Shown here: positions 1 to 9,033 of the stretch, one piece after another
Layout: each line of letters begins with the position of its first letter
Position numbering within the stretch: the stretch's first letter is position 1
From: Paraburkholderia flagellata
Lineage (GTDB): Bacteria; Pseudomonadota; Gammaproteobacteria; Burkholderiales; Burkholderiaceae
Length of the DNA stretch: 64,000 bases
Direction: 5' to 3'
Assembly (NCBI RefSeq): GCF_021390645.1
Contig: NZ_JAJEJT010000002.1
Span: 1,426,001 to 1,490,000 of the forward strand
The notes under the pieces: model-generated
The model's input: the letters and a program-made list of their open reading frames with translations, nothing else
Told to the model about the DNA's origin: nothing
Database searches by the model: none
Position numbers and translations under genes: made by a program

Positions 1-1109
1 ATGGCGGTCACGCGGCCGTCGTACGAGCCGAGCGCCACACCCTTGTCCTTCATGAGCGTGGTGAGGAATAGCGAATTGCCGCGGCTGTCGTACGCGGCGA
101 TGTCGAGATTCCACGACTCCAGCGTTTGCGTGTCGATGCCCGTGTATTGCGACAGCGTCTTGAGCGTAGCCGGAATGGTCTTGTCCTTGGGATCGGGAAA
201 CTTCGAGAGCGCCTGAAGATAATCGGTGCGCGCGAATTGCGCCACCTGCGCGGCGAACGCCTGCAAGTCCTTCGGCGCGGGCGTCACGCCAAGGCGCTTG
301 TGGTACCAGGCGTCGGCGGCCGCCGTGGGCAGCGCGCCCACCGGATTGCCGCTTTGCGTGTAATCGAGTATCGACGACTGCAGCGTGATGCCGTTCAGAT
401 CCACGCCATCCTCGTGCAGCCGGTAGGCGAGCACGCAACTGCGCGCCGTGCCATACGATTCGCCATAGAGAAACTTCGGCGAATTCCAGCGATCGTTCGC
501 CGAGAGGTAGCGCTTGATGAACTGCTTGAGCGAATCCGCGTCCTGATCCACGCCCCAGAAGTCGCGGTTGTGATGCGGTGCGATCGCGGCCGAATAGCCC
601 GTTCCCACCGGATTGATGAAGATGAGGTCGCTCTTGTCGAGCAGGCTGTCCGGGTTATCTTCGAGCGCATAGGGCGCGGGCGGCGTGAAGCCCGGCATCG
701 ACGTCTTGATGCGCTTGGGCGCGAACGAGCCGAGCAGCACGAAAACGGAAGACGAGCCCGGGCCGCCGTTGTAGAAGAACGTGACGGGACGGTCCTGCGC
801 CTGCACGCCGTCCTTGGTGAACGCCACGTAGAACATCTTGGCATTGGGCTGCGAGCTGCTCGGATCGACCGTCACGAGATGACCCGCCGTTGCCGTATAG
901 GCGATGACTTCCTTGCCGATCTGAATGGCGTGGTGCGTGATCGCGGCGTTCTCGGTCACGTCGGTGACGAAGTCGTCGGGACCGTTGCCGTAAGCGGTGG
1001 GATCGAAGCAAGGCTGGTCGGCCTGGGAGCGATGCTTGCCGTTACCGCTCGCGGGGCTGGCCCCTTGAGCGCCGCCGTTGCCCTTGGTGGACTGCGCTTC
1101 GTCGTTCAT
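1..1109 (-). CDS. Peptidase S10 (serine carboxypeptidase-like), C-terminus cut off by the window edge
   Basis: Reads MNDEAQSTKGNGG from the ATG at 1109, with GGAGA about 5 bases upstream, and runs off the window start, leaving about 369 codons. The oxyanion-hole segment FFYNGGPGSSS and the nucleophile motif GESYGTAR are characteristic of family S10 alpha/beta-hydrolase carboxypeptidases. The catalytic Asp and His would lie in the missing C-terminal part. The visible N-terminus is hydrophilic and Gly/Ser-rich with no clear signal peptide, so export is not shown. A sedolisin gene on the same strand lies 123 bases upstream, and both families are typically active at acid pH. The substrate is unknown. 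Confidence 0.9.
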   Translation of the reverse strand, partial: MNDEAQSTKGNGGAQGASPASGNGKHRSQADQPCFDPTAYGNGPDDFVTDVTENAAITHHAIQIGKEVIAYTATAGHLVTVDPSSSQPNAKMFYVAFTKDGVQAQDRPVTFFYNGGPGSSSVFVLLGSFAPKRIKTSMPGFTPPAPYALEDNPDSLLDKSDLIFINPVGTGYSAAIAPHHNRDFWGVDQDADSLKQFIKRYLSANDRWNSPKFLYGESYGTARSCVLAYRLHEDGVDLNGITLQSSILDYTQSGNPVGALPTAAADAWYHKRLGVTPAPKDLQAFAAQVAQFARTDYLQALSKFPDPKDKTIPATLKTLSQYTGIDTQTLESWNLDIAAYDSRGNSLFLTTLMKDKGVALGSYDGRVTA

Positions 1110-1232
1110 GTCGTCTCCACTTTCTGTGTGTTCGCGTTTGAGACAGTGAATGCAACTTCGAATGCAACCTCTCATGTAACCCGCATCGCGCCCGCCACTG
1201 CCTTCCTGGCGCGGCGGCACGCCGCGCTCATC

Positions 1233-2882
1233 CTACGCCGAGCCGAGCGCCGTTGCCACCTTGGTGCCCACCGGCGTGCCGAGGCCCGTGCAGGCGTCCC
1301 AGCCGGGCGCCGCCGAGAAGTCGCCGTTGCTGCCGCTCGTCACGTCGTTGAAGGCGCTGGGCTGCGCGTAGAGCTTCGCGTTCGCGAAGCCCACTGGTGT
1401 GCCGCGCGCCGCGTTGATACGCGCGATCAGCGCAGCCCACAGCGGCGCCACGGCGCTCGTGCCGCCCACCACGGTATCCGCGCCGGCCACGCGTACCTCG
1501 TAACCCGTGGCCGGGTCGGCGTCGGCGGCGACATCGGGCACGCCGCGCCGCACCAGCGCGCCGGCCCCGCCGCTGCCACGCACGACGCGCAGGCCCTTTT
1601 GCCAGTCCGGCAGCGCGAACGTCGCGCTCACGCCGCCGCCGGTCGCGCCATCTGCGCCGTCGTTCCACACGCTTTCTTGCGAGATGCGTCCGTTCGACGC
1701 CGTGATGTGCGTGCCGCCGCAGCCGAGCGCATACGGGCTCGAGGCGGGAAAATCGACATGATCGGCGCCGTCGCCCACGCCGTCCGACGAGCCGCTGTCG
1801 CCTGAAGCCGCGCACACCGTCACGCCGAGCGCGACCGCCGTTTGCATCGCGTCGTTCAGCGCGCCGAGCGTTTGCTGCGACCACGCCGACTCCGGCGCGC
1901 CCCAGCTGATCGAGATGACCGATGGCTTGCGCTGGCTGTCGTGCAGCGCCGCGCTCACCGCATCCACGAAACCGGCCTCGCTGTTCGGCGCGAAATACAC
2001 GGCGATGAGCGCCCCGGGCGCCAGCGCACCCGCGATTTCCACGTCGAGCGTGACTTCGGCGTCGGGCCCGTTGGGGTCGCCGGTCGGCGCGTTCGTCGCC
2101 TGATCGACGGAGACGTCCTCCACGCGCGGCGCGCTCACGCCCAGTTCCTTGAAATACGCGCTGAGGTCCGCCGTGTCGTATCCGCCGCCCATTTCGATGA
2201 TGGCAATGCACTGGCCGCTGCCGTCACCCGCAGGAAAGCTGTAAAGATCCGCGAGCTGCAAAGGCGTGAACGACCGGGTCACCGCGCGCGCGGCGCGGAT
2301 TGGCGGGCGGATGGGCGCGCCTGGCGCTTCTGCCGCTGTCTGCGCGTCACTAGCCAGTGCATTGGCCAGATTCGTCGGCACGATGCGAAAGTGCGGCTGC
2401 GCCTTCGCGCGGTTGTCGAGCCCGACCACGGCGGTGACGACCTCGTGCATGTCTTGCGGCAAATGCAGGGGGCCGCTCGGCTGGTGAAAGTGATGCGTAG
2501 TTTTGCCGACCTGATGCTCGAAACGCTGCAGGTCGATGCCAAAGGCGGCGTTGTACTGCTGCACCGTGCCCGAGAGCACGACCCGGCGCGCCAATGCATC
2601 GGTCTGGTCCACGGTAAGGCCGTGCGCGCTCGCGAACTGTTCGACACGCTTGATGTCGGCGGCGCTAGCGCCAAAGCGCCGCTCATAGTCCTCGCGCGAA
2701 ACTGGCTTCGCGGCGGGATCGTTCGCGGTGAGCCGGTCCACCAGCGCATGGAATTCGGCCGACGCCTGACGACGCAGGATCAGCACGATCTTGAAGCGCT
2801 CCGCCGGGTCGCATGCGCCGACGCACTGCGCGCCGGCGGGCGCGGGATGTTCACTGCCTGCCACGGGAAGGTGCCTGGTCAT
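1233..2882 (-). CDS. Sedolisin-family (S53) serine-carboxyl peptidase, kumamolisin-like proenzyme
   Basis: The 549-residue protein has an N-terminal pro-kumamolisin activation domain (about residues 25-170) and then the S53 catalytic domain. The Glu/Asp pair is in DAEVTLDVEIAG (about residues 270-285). The oxyanion Asp is probably in CAASGDSGSSDG. The nucleophile Ser is in GGTSAVAPLW near residue 480. The C-terminal DFSAAPGWDACTGLGTP matches the calcium-site end of the family. The start at 2882 was chosen because AAGGAG precedes it at normal spacing and MTRHLPVAG begins the conserved part; the reading frame stays open upstream without homology-like content. No classical signal peptide is visible. 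S53 enzymes autoprocess at low pH. Confidence 0.92.
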   Translation of the reverse strand: MTRHLPVAGSEHPAPAGAQCVGACDPAERFKIVLILRRQASAEFHALVDRLTANDPAAKPVSREDYERRFGASAADIKRVEQFASAHGLTVDQTDALARRVVLSGTVQQYNAAFGIDLQRFEHQVGKTTHHFHQPSGPLHLPQDMHEVVTAVVGLDNRAKAQPHFRIVPTNLANALASDAQTAAEAPGAPIRPPIRAARAVTRSFTPLQLADLYSFPAGDGSGQCIAIIEMGGGYDTADLSAYFKELGVSAPRVEDVSVDQATNAPTGDPNGPDAEVTLDVEIAGALAPGALIAVYFAPNSEAGFVDAVSAALHDSQRKPSVISISWGAPESAWSQQTLGALNDAMQTAVALGVTVCAASGDSGSSDGVGDGADHVDFPASSPYALGCGGTHITASNGRISQESVWNDGADGATGGGVSATFALPDWQKGLRVVRGSGGAGALVRRGVPDVAADADPATGYEVRVAGADTVVGGTSAVAPLWAALIARINAARGTPVGFANAKLYAQPSAFNDVTSGSNGDFSAAPGWDACTGLGTPVGTKVATALGSA

Positions 2883-3251
2883 GGCCGCTTTCTCCTTCGT
2901 GAAGCGCTTGTGTGTGACTGGATTCTGGCTCTCGGACACGCGTTGAATGACCGGAGTTCCGCGCGCCAATCGGGCCCGGCATGCCGCACAATCTTTGGAA
3001 TATTCACGCAGCATCGCCACCGCACGAGCGGTCAGCGGCGCAGCGTGAATCCAAACGAAACAGTGTGCGCATTCGGCGTGCCCGCCAGAATCGTTATACA
3101 CCGATGACGATTGCAAATCTCTCCGCGCGCAGGCGCCAAGTCGCGTCACGAAGATCGTGTGGGAGAAATGCGAGTTGTGCGAAAAGCGCGCGGGCGCCGA
3201 GCCCGCGCGCTGCGAAGTGTCCCGTAGCGTGATTGTGCCGCTGTGAAGTTC
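2883..3251. other. Intergenic stretch between the sedolisin start and the galU end
   Basis: This holds the upstream region of the sedolisin gene and the galU terminator (3182-3210). No convincing gene is visible. Open frames here lack ribosome-binding sites and any recognisable composition. Confidence 0.6.
3182..3210 (-). terminator. Rho-independent terminator downstream of galU
   Basis: A perfect 10-bp stem (GCGCGCGGGC, loop TCGGC on the minus strand, then GCCCGCGCGC) is followed on the minus strand by TTTTCG. It lies about 40 bases past the galU stop, in the direction of galU transcription. Confidence 0.8.
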
Positions 3252-4142
3252 TTATGCCGCAGCAGCCAGCGCGGCCGGCAGATGCGTTTGCAGGTACGCT
3301 TCGAATTCCTCCTTCACCTCCGGATGGCGCAGCGCGAACTCCACGGTCGCCTTGAGGTAACCGAGCTTGCTGCCGCAGTCGAAACGCGTGCCCATATAGC
3401 GGTACGCGAGCACCTGCTCTTCGGTGAGCAGCGACTGCAATGCATCGGTAAGCTGCAGCTCGCCGCCCGCACCCGGCTTCAGCGCGCGCAGATGCTCGAA
3501 AATCGTGGGCATCAGCACGTAGCGGCCCACCACGCCGAGATTCGACGGCGCGACTTCCGGCGCCGGCTTTTCGACGATGCCCGAAAGCTTGAACACGTCC
3601 TCTTCCCACTCGCGGCCATCGACGATGCCGTACGACGCGCTGTTTTCACGCGCGATCGATTCCACACCGATCACCGAGCTGTGATAGTGATTGAACGTGT
3701 TCACGAGCTGCTTCATGACGGGGGTGGGGCTGTAGAGCAGGTCGTCCGCGAGAATCACGGCAAACGGCGCGCCGCCCACAAGCTTTTCCGCGCACAGCAC
3801 TGCGTGCCCCAGCCCGAGCGCCTCGGCCTGGCGCACGTAGAAGCAGTCCACATCGGCTGGCTTGATGCTGCGAACGAGGTCGAGCAGTTTTTGCTTGTTG
3901 CGGGCTTCGAGTTCGCATTCGATCTCGTACGACTTGTCGAAATGGTCTTCGATCGCGCGCTTGCTGCGGCCGGTCACGAAGATCATTTCGGTAATCCCCG
4001 CAGCGATCGCCTCTTCCACCGCGTACTGAATGAGCGGCTTGTCGACGATCGGCAGCATTTCCTTCGGGCTCGCCTTGGTGGCGGGCAAGAACCGCGTCCC
4101 AAGGCCTGCAACAGGAAATACCGCTTTGGTTACTTTCAGCAT
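3252..4142 (-). CDS. galU: UTP-glucose-1-phosphate uridylyltransferase
   Basis: The 296-residue protein begins [20 protein letters not shown], carrying the pyrophosphorylase signature [19 protein letters not shown]. It also has [13 protein letters not shown] and the EKP motif in [10 protein letters not shown], and its length is typical of bacterial GalU. It makes UDP-glucose from UTP and glucose-1-phosphate, feeding BceC (UDP-glucuronate) and BceB (priming glucose-1-phosphate). The start at 4142 is preferred over the in-frame ATG at 4151 because GGGA lies about 9 bases upstream of it. The gene sits at the end of the exopolysaccharide locus where bceT is placed in the cepacian bce-II set, so it is probably the locus-dedicated copy. 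Confidence 0.95.
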   Translation of the reverse strand: MLKVTKAVFPVAGLGTRFLPATKASPKEMLPIVDKPLIQYAVEEAIAAGITEMIFVTGRSKRAIEDHFDKSYEIECELEARNKQKLLDLVRSIKPADVDCFYVRQAEALGLGHAVLCAEKLVGGAPFAVILADDLLYSPTPVMKQLVNTFNHYHSSVIGVESIARENSASYGIVDGREWEEDVFKLSGIVEKPAPEVAPSNLGVVGRYVLMPTIFEHLRALKPGAGGELQLTDALQSLLTEEQVLAYRYMGTRFDCGSKLGYLKATVEFALRHPEVKEEFEAYLQTHLPAALAAAA

Positions 4143-4294
4143 GATGTCCATTCCCAGATCGTTCGTTTGAGTCTCGGTCTCGCAGCGAGGCAAGCCGACT
4201 TCCCCGAGGTTCTGCCTTGGCAGATTCTTGTATTGAATAATATTGTTTACCGCCTTTTAAGGAATAAAAAAAGGCCAGTAAATCCAGATTGCGA

Positions 4295-4365
4295 AATTCC
4301 AGCATGACGCCGGAAATTATTGCCATTCATACCGAATAATTTCAACCGGACCGGCATGAATTTCC
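4295..4365. promoter_or_regulatory. AT-rich segment with ATTTCC/GGAAAT motifs upstream of galU
   Basis: AATTCC at 4295-4300, GGAAAT at 4312-4317 (preceded by CC) and ATTTCC at 4360-4365 lie between galU and the small ORF. The same hexamers recur at 12864-12981 and 29335-29510, the other two promoter islands of this locus. A regulatory role is inferred only from the repetition and position. Confidence 0.3.
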
Positions 4366-4407
4366 TGATCCGGTTGGCGGCAATGACGCGTCTCGTTCGG
4401 GCGCAGT

Positions 4408-4551
4408 CTACTCCGCCTCGTCGGCGGGCGGCAACGCGCCGGAGCGCGTGCGTGCGCGCCGGATGGGCTCATTACGCAAGGCCTCACGATACGCGGACAC
4501 CCCCACGAGTATCAACAGCACGGCCACGCCGGCCAGCAAGTGCAGGTTCAT
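4408..4551 (-). CDS. Small single-pass membrane protein, 47 residues, not recognised
   Basis: ATG at 4551 is preceded by CTGGAGAATCCG, a good GGAG site at normal spacing. The frame reads MNLHLLAGVAVLLILVGVSA and then a basic, polar tail with NEPIRRARTRSGALPP, ending DEAE before TAG at 4408. It has one predicted transmembrane helix (about residues 3-21) and a positively charged C-terminal side. It points toward galU, 265 bases away, and is divergent from the acyltransferase gene at 4751. It could be a small regulatory subunit of the polysaccharide machinery or an unrelated small protein. Function is unknown; the gene call rests on the ribosome-binding site, the hydrophobic pattern and the charge asymmetry. 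Confidence 0.55.
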   Translation of the reverse strand: MNLHLLAGVAVLLILVGVSAYREALRNEPIRRARTRSGALPPADEAE

Positions 4552-4750
4552 CGGATTCTCCAGCGACCATAGTCGATCACACTCAAACTAGCATTCCAAA
4601 TTCCATAAATAAACCGCTTTGTTTTTCAATCCATTTATTTCTCCATTTCTCGCATCTTCGCGAATACATTTTGAAAATCTTTTGCTTACTTCCCTCGCGC
4701 GCGCGCCCCTAAGATCGCCGGGTACTCTCCCCAAGGACCGGCTGACACCG

Positions 4751-5938
4751 ATGAGCGATCCCGTACTCCAAACCGCCATGCCGCCTGCATCCGCGCTGCC
4801 CACCGCTGCTGCCACCACAGCAGCGCGGCCCGCGACCGCGACCCGCGAGCTTGCCGGCGAGCATCTGATCGAGGCCTTGCGCGGCTTTGCGGCCCTGCTG
4901 GTGGCCTATTTCCATTGCCGCCAGGTCACCTGGATCGGCATGGGCGCGTTCCACCAACTGCACGCCAGCCTCGCGAGCCCCGGCACCATCGCCGCGTGGC
5001 TCACGTTTCCCATTGCATGGGGATCGGCGGGCGTGCCGATTTTCTTCGTCATCAGCGGCTATTGCATTCACCGCAGCGGCGCGGCGCGCCTGAATGCGAA
5101 CCCCGATTTCCGGCTCGACGCGCGGCAGTTCTGGCTGCGCCGTTTCGTGCGCATCTATCCGGTGCTGCTCGCCGCGTTGCTGCTCACGCTGGCTGCCGAT
5201 TCGATCAGCCTTTCGCTGCTTCCTGTGAGCCACAAGATCAACGGCATCGGGGCACGCGACTTCTTCGTCAATCTGTTCTCGCTGCAAGGCGTGGCCGGTA
5301 AGACGTATGGCTCGAACGGCGCGCTCTGGACCCTTTCGCTAGAAGTGCAGTTCTACCTGGTTTACCCGTTGCTCTTCGCCGCGCGCCGCCGTTTTGGCCT
5401 GAATGTCGTGCTCGCTGGCGTGGCGCTCATCAACGTCGTATCGGCGTTGACGCTGGAGCGGCACGACATCGTTGTCTTCACGTCCTACTGGTTCTCGTGG
5501 ATGCTTGGCGCATGGATCGCCGAAGTGCGGTTGCGTGGCTCGTCCGGCTTTCGCTTTGCCTACGCAGCTGCGGCGCTTTTTGCCGCGGCCGGTTGCGTGG
5601 CGTTCCACTTTGGACAGTTCGGCGCGTTCCAGCTCTGGGCCTGCGCGTTTGCCTGCTATCTCGTGAAGGCCCTTGCGCAGCCTGCGCCTGCCTCTTTCGG
5701 CGTGGTGCACTCGCTGTTTTCCAGACTCGGGGATTTCAGCTACTCGCTCTATTTGATCCATTTGCCGCTCTTCGTGCTGCTCGGCTCGCTGCTGTTTCGC
5801 TCTGAACTGCAAACGTCGATCTGGCCTTCGTTCGGTTTTACGCTCGCCGTCATTCCGGTGGCATGGGTGTTCTTTCGGCTCTTCGAGCGGCCTGCGCTTC
5901 TTGCCGCTGCGCGGCTCAGGAAACGGGTCACTGCTTGA
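4751..5938 (+). CDS. Membrane acyltransferase, family 3 (OafA/Exo type), bceS-like
   Basis: The 395-residue polytopic membrane protein has the acyltransferase-3 hallmarks: EALRGFAALLVAYFHCR with the conserved RG...H, IFFVISGYCI, RRFVRIYPVLLAAL, LWTLSLEVQFYLVYPLLF, and a C-terminal segment FSYSLYLIHLPLFVLLG. Such proteins transfer acyl groups, usually acetyl, to polysaccharide intermediates at the inner membrane. By position next to galU and the two-domain glycosyltransferase it corresponds to bceS of the cepacian bce-II set; the symbol is withheld because more than one acyltransferase exists in that set. ATG at 4751 gives a hydrophilic Ala/Thr-rich leader of about 40 residues. AAGGA lies about 13 bases upstream, a loose spacing, so the exact start is uncertain. 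Confidence 0.9.
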   Translation: MSDPVLQTAMPPASALPTAAATTAARPATATRELAGEHLIEALRGFAALLVAYFHCRQVTWIGMGAFHQLHASLASPGTIAAWLTFPIAWGSAGVPIFFVISGYCIHRSGAARLNANPDFRLDARQFWLRRFVRIYPVLLAALLLTLAADSISLSLLPVSHKINGIGARDFFVNLFSLQGVAGKTYGSNGALWTLSLEVQFYLVYPLLFAARRRFGLNVVLAGVALINVVSALTLERHDIVVFTSYWFSWMLGAWIAEVRLRGSSGFRFAYAAAALFAAAGCVAFHFGQFGAFQLWACAFACYLVKALAQPAPASFGVVHSLFSRLGDFSYSLYLIHLPLFVLLGSLLFRSELQTSIWPSFGFTLAVIPVAWVFFRLFERPALLAAARLRKRVTA

Positions 5939-5959
5939 TTGGGGCTCCTCGCCTCTTTG

Positions 5960-6535
5960 TTGGCCTTTCCTTGTATTCGCGTCGGTCTGCATGCGTTGCC
6001 CCTGTGCGGGGCGGCACCTACTTTTCTTTGCAGCGGCAAAGAAAAGTAGGCAAAAGAAAGCCGCTCAAACCGCTAATGCCTGCCACAGTTCACCTCTTGC
6101 CGTTCATGCCAGTGGCTCCGGAGCGTCTGTCGCCTCGCACCACCGAGGTTAGTGACAAAGGGCTCATTCATCCCGCTGCTCGCTACGCGCGCAGCGGCCG
6201 GGTCTGCAAGGAAAACCGAACGTTACGGCTGAACATGGGCGAGAACTCATATGCCCTGACGGTCTTGGACTATGCCCTTCGGCGCGCGCAGCGCCGCCGG
6301 AAGGATGAGCGCCTTGTCACTCCGGTTGAGGGCGAGTGGCGGCAGACGCTCCGGAGCCACTGGCCGTAACGGCCAGAGGTGAACTGTGGCAGGCGCTGGC
6401 GGTTTGAGCGGCTTTCTTTTGCCTACTTTTCTTTGCCGCTGCAAAGAAAAGTAGGTGCCGCCCCGCACAGGGGCAACGCTCGCATACCAACGCGAATACA
6501 AGGAAAGGCCAAAGCGCCCAGGACCCGCAACAAAA
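5960..6535. repeat. Large imperfect inverted repeat with embedded hairpins
   Basis: Two arms of roughly 230-240 bases (about 5960-6195 and 6300-6535) are inverted copies of each other around a spacer of about 100 bases. Each arm contains a 15-bp perfect hairpin, CCTACTTTTCTTTGC pairing with GCAAAGAAAAGTAGG across a 4-base loop (6017-6050 and 6422-6455). Each also holds a CCCCTGTGCGGGG hairpin (near 6000-6012 and 6461-6473). I recall sequences of this type dispersed between genes in Burkholderia genomes, where they give rise to spurious ORFs. Here it sits between the convergent acyltransferase and bceR genes, where the hairpins could stop transcription from both sides. No transposase or clear target-site duplication is visible. 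Confidence 0.85.
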
Positions 6536-6546
6536 GCCCAAAAAAA

Positions 6547-9033
6547 TTACCGGCCACGCGCAACAACACCATCGAGCACACGCTCGACAGCATCGACATA
6601 TTGCTGCTTCCCAAACCGCTCCCGCGCAGTAGCAAGCCCTTGCGCAGCAAGCCCTTCCCGCAACGCCGCATCATCGTGCAGCCTGGCGATCGTCGCAGCC
6701 AGCTCCTTCGCGTCGCCTGGCGTGCAGAGCAACCCGCTCTTGCCATGCTCGACGATCTCGGTCACACCGCCATCACGCGAGGCGACTACAGGCCGCTGCG
6801 CCAGCATGCCCTCCACGACCACACGGCCAAACGGCTCAGGCGTGATAGATGTATGCGCGATCACATCAACGGCCCGCATGCACGCCGCGATGTCATGACG
6901 GAACCCAAGAAAATGCACGCGCTCCTGCAACCCATTCGCTTCGACGAACGCACGCAGCTCCGCAGCATAGGCATCCTCACCAAATAGCGGCGCACCGACA
7001 AACACCGCATGCGCACGCGGCTCGCTGAGCAACGCTTCAAGCAGCACATGCTGACCTTTCCAACGCGCGAGCCGGCTGAACGCACCCACGAGAAACGCAT
7101 CCTCCGGTAGCCCGATCTGCGCGCGCAATTGCGCCTGCGGCACACGCGCAAGCGCACGGAACGGCGATTCATCCACGCCGTTATGCACGACGTCGATGCG
7201 CTTCGTATCGAAGCGCGTGAGTTGCGCGAACACCTTCGCCGAAGCGTGCGAATTGGCGATCACATGCGCAAGCCCCAGCTTCGCACAGCCCTTGATCACA
7301 GCGCGCTGCACGCGGCCGAAGTGCTCGTCGCTGACGATGTCACGCAAATGCCAGACCACCGGCTTACGCGCAAGCTTGCCCGCGAGCACGCCGATCACCA
7401 TGGCGCGTTGAGTGTTGGCGTAAAGCACGTCGGCTTTGCGGGCGCGGCGGCGCGTCTCGCGCACGAGTGCGGCAATGCCCGCGAGCACGCCCAGACGCGG
7501 TGCTGCGCCGCCATCGCGGCGCACGTTGCTCAACGCGCCCGAATCGATCACCTCCACGCGCGCGCCAGCCTTGTCGAGCGCCTCCCTGAAGGGTCCGTCG
7601 TTGAAGAGCAGCACGTCGATACGCGAGCGCAAGCCCTTCACCACTTCGAGCAGCGATAGCTCGGCGCCGCCCAGCACGCCGCTCTGGTCGATGGCGAGAA
7701 CACGCGGTGCTTCCGTTGCATCCGCATCGATCTCGAACGGCGGTGCGCCGTGAGCGGAGCCCGCTTGAGAGATCGCCGGCACCGCCTTCGCCACGCGTGC
7801 GAAGAACTGCTCGCGGAAATGCCGCGAAGAAAAGCGCTCCGCGTTCGCGCGGCAATCCTCGGCGCGGAATCGGCCGGGATCGCTTTCGAACGAATCGACC
7901 GCTGCGATGATCGCGTCCGCGTTTTGCTCTTCGAAGAAAATGCCCGTGGGGCGCGAACCGGTGTCACGCACCGTTTCTAGCGCTCCGCCCTTCCCGAATG
8001 CAATCACGGGCGTGCCGCAAGCCTGCGCCTCGACCACGGAAATGCCGAAGTCCTCTTCCGCCGCGAACACGAAGGCTTTGGCGCGCCGCATGCGGTCGTG
8101 CAGTACGGCGAATGGCTGATAGCCCAGCACTTCCACGTTGGGCGTCGCCTTCGCGCGCACCTTGTGCATGTCCGGACCGTCGCCGATCACCACGAGACGG
8201 CGCTCGGGCATGCGCGCAAACGCCTCGACGATCAAGTCGATCTTCTTGTACGGCACGAGTCGTGAGGCGGTCACATAAAAGTCTTCCTTCTGCCTTTCGA
8301 GATCGAACGCGTCGACATCCACGGGCGGATACACCACCTCGGCCTGGCGCTGATACACCTTCTGAATGCGGCGTGCAATGAACTCCGAGTTGGCGACGAA
8401 CTGGTCTACTGAATTCGCAGTGCGAACGTCCCAGTTGCGGATGTAGTGCAGAATCAGCCGCGCGAGCATCGACTTCGGACCGCGCGTGAGGCTCGACTCC
8501 TGCAAGTACTGATGCTGGAGATCCCACGCATAGCGAATCGGCGAGTGCACGTAGCTGATATGAAACTGGTCCGGTCCCGTGAGCACGCCCTTGGCGACCG
8601 CGTGGCTGCTCGAGATCACCACGTCGTAGCCCGAGACGTCGAGCTGCTCGATCGCGAGCGGCATGAACGGCAGGTACGCGCGATAACGCTTGCGTGCGCC
8701 GGGCAGCTTCTGGATGAACGAGGTCGTGGCGCGTTTGCCGCGCAGGAACGTGCGGTCCTTCGCATCGACGAAATCGACGACCGAGAACAGGTCTGCGTCA
8801 GGGAAGCAGGCAAGGATCTGCTCAAGCACGCGCTCCGCGCCCGCGTAGGTCACGAGCCAGTCGTGCACGATAGCCACGCGCGGCGCACGGCCCGCGGCGA
8901 GCGCTGGACGCAACGGCCGCAGCGGCATGACGGCGCCCGTTTCGGGGCGTCGGGCTTGGGTGGCGGCGCGTCGTTGAATGGGCGCGGCGGCGCTTTCGGA
9001 CGGCGCCGCTTCGTCGATCAGTTCGTGACTCAT
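6547..9033 (-). CDS. bceR: Two-domain glycosyltransferase (GT4-GT4 fusion), BceR
   Basis: The 828-residue protein contains two complete GT-B, family-4 glycosyltransferases in tandem. The first (about residues 45-440) starts VAIVHDWLVTYAGAERVLEQ and has EEDFGISVVEAQACG. The second (about 450-828) starts PRVLAIDQSGVLGGAELSL and has PEPFGRVVVEGMLAQ; both carry the E-x7-E-like nucleotide-sugar signature. Each domain would add one sugar to the lipid-linked repeat on the cytoplasmic face. ATG at 9033 overlaps the TGA of the flippase gene (ATGA), so translation is probably coupled. Fusion of two transferases at this position matches BceR of the cepacian bce-II set. Acceptor and donor cannot be read from sequence. 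Confidence 0.9.
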   Translation of the reverse strand: MSHELIDEAAPSESAAAPIQRRAATQARRPETGAVMPLRPLRPALAAGRAPRVAIVHDWLVTYAGAERVLEQILACFPDADLFSVVDFVDAKDRTFLRGKRATTSFIQKLPGARKRYRAYLPFMPLAIEQLDVSGYDVVISSSHAVAKGVLTGPDQFHISYVHSPIRYAWDLQHQYLQESSLTRGPKSMLARLILHYIRNWDVRTANSVDQFVANSEFIARRIQKVYQRQAEVVYPPVDVDAFDLERQKEDFYVTASRLVPYKKIDLIVEAFARMPERRLVVIGDGPDMHKVRAKATPNVEVLGYQPFAVLHDRMRRAKAFVFAAEEDFGISVVEAQACGTPVIAFGKGGALETVRDTGSRPTGIFFEEQNADAIIAAVDSFESDPGRFRAEDCRANAERFSSRHFREQFFARVAKAVPAISQAGSAHGAPPFEIDADATEAPRVLAIDQSGVLGGAELSLLEVVKGLRSRIDVLLFNDGPFREALDKAGARVEVIDSGALSNVRRDGGAAPRLGVLAGIAALVRETRRRARKADVLYANTQRAMVIGVLAGKLARKPVVWHLRDIVSDEHFGRVQRAVIKGCAKLGLAHVIANSHASAKVFAQLTRFDTKRIDVVHNGVDESPFRALARVPQAQLRAQIGLPEDAFLVGAFSRLARWKGQHVLLEALLSEPRAHAVFVGAPLFGEDAYAAELRAFVEANGLQERVHFLGFRHDIAACMRAVDVIAHTSITPEPFGRVVVEGMLAQRPVVASRDGGVTEIVEHGKSGLLCTPGDAKELAATIARLHDDAALREGLAAQGLATARERFGKQQYVDAVERVLDGVVARGR

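Noticed and set aside
2883..3149. N-terminal extension of the sedolisin frame with a CxxC motif
   Set aside because: The extension precedes a good ribosome-binding site and start at 2882, and has no family similarity.
5863..6541. Several overlapping frames inside the inverted repeat
   Set aside because: They translate the repeat arms on both strands, giving near-identical peptides in opposite orientations; such products are spurious.
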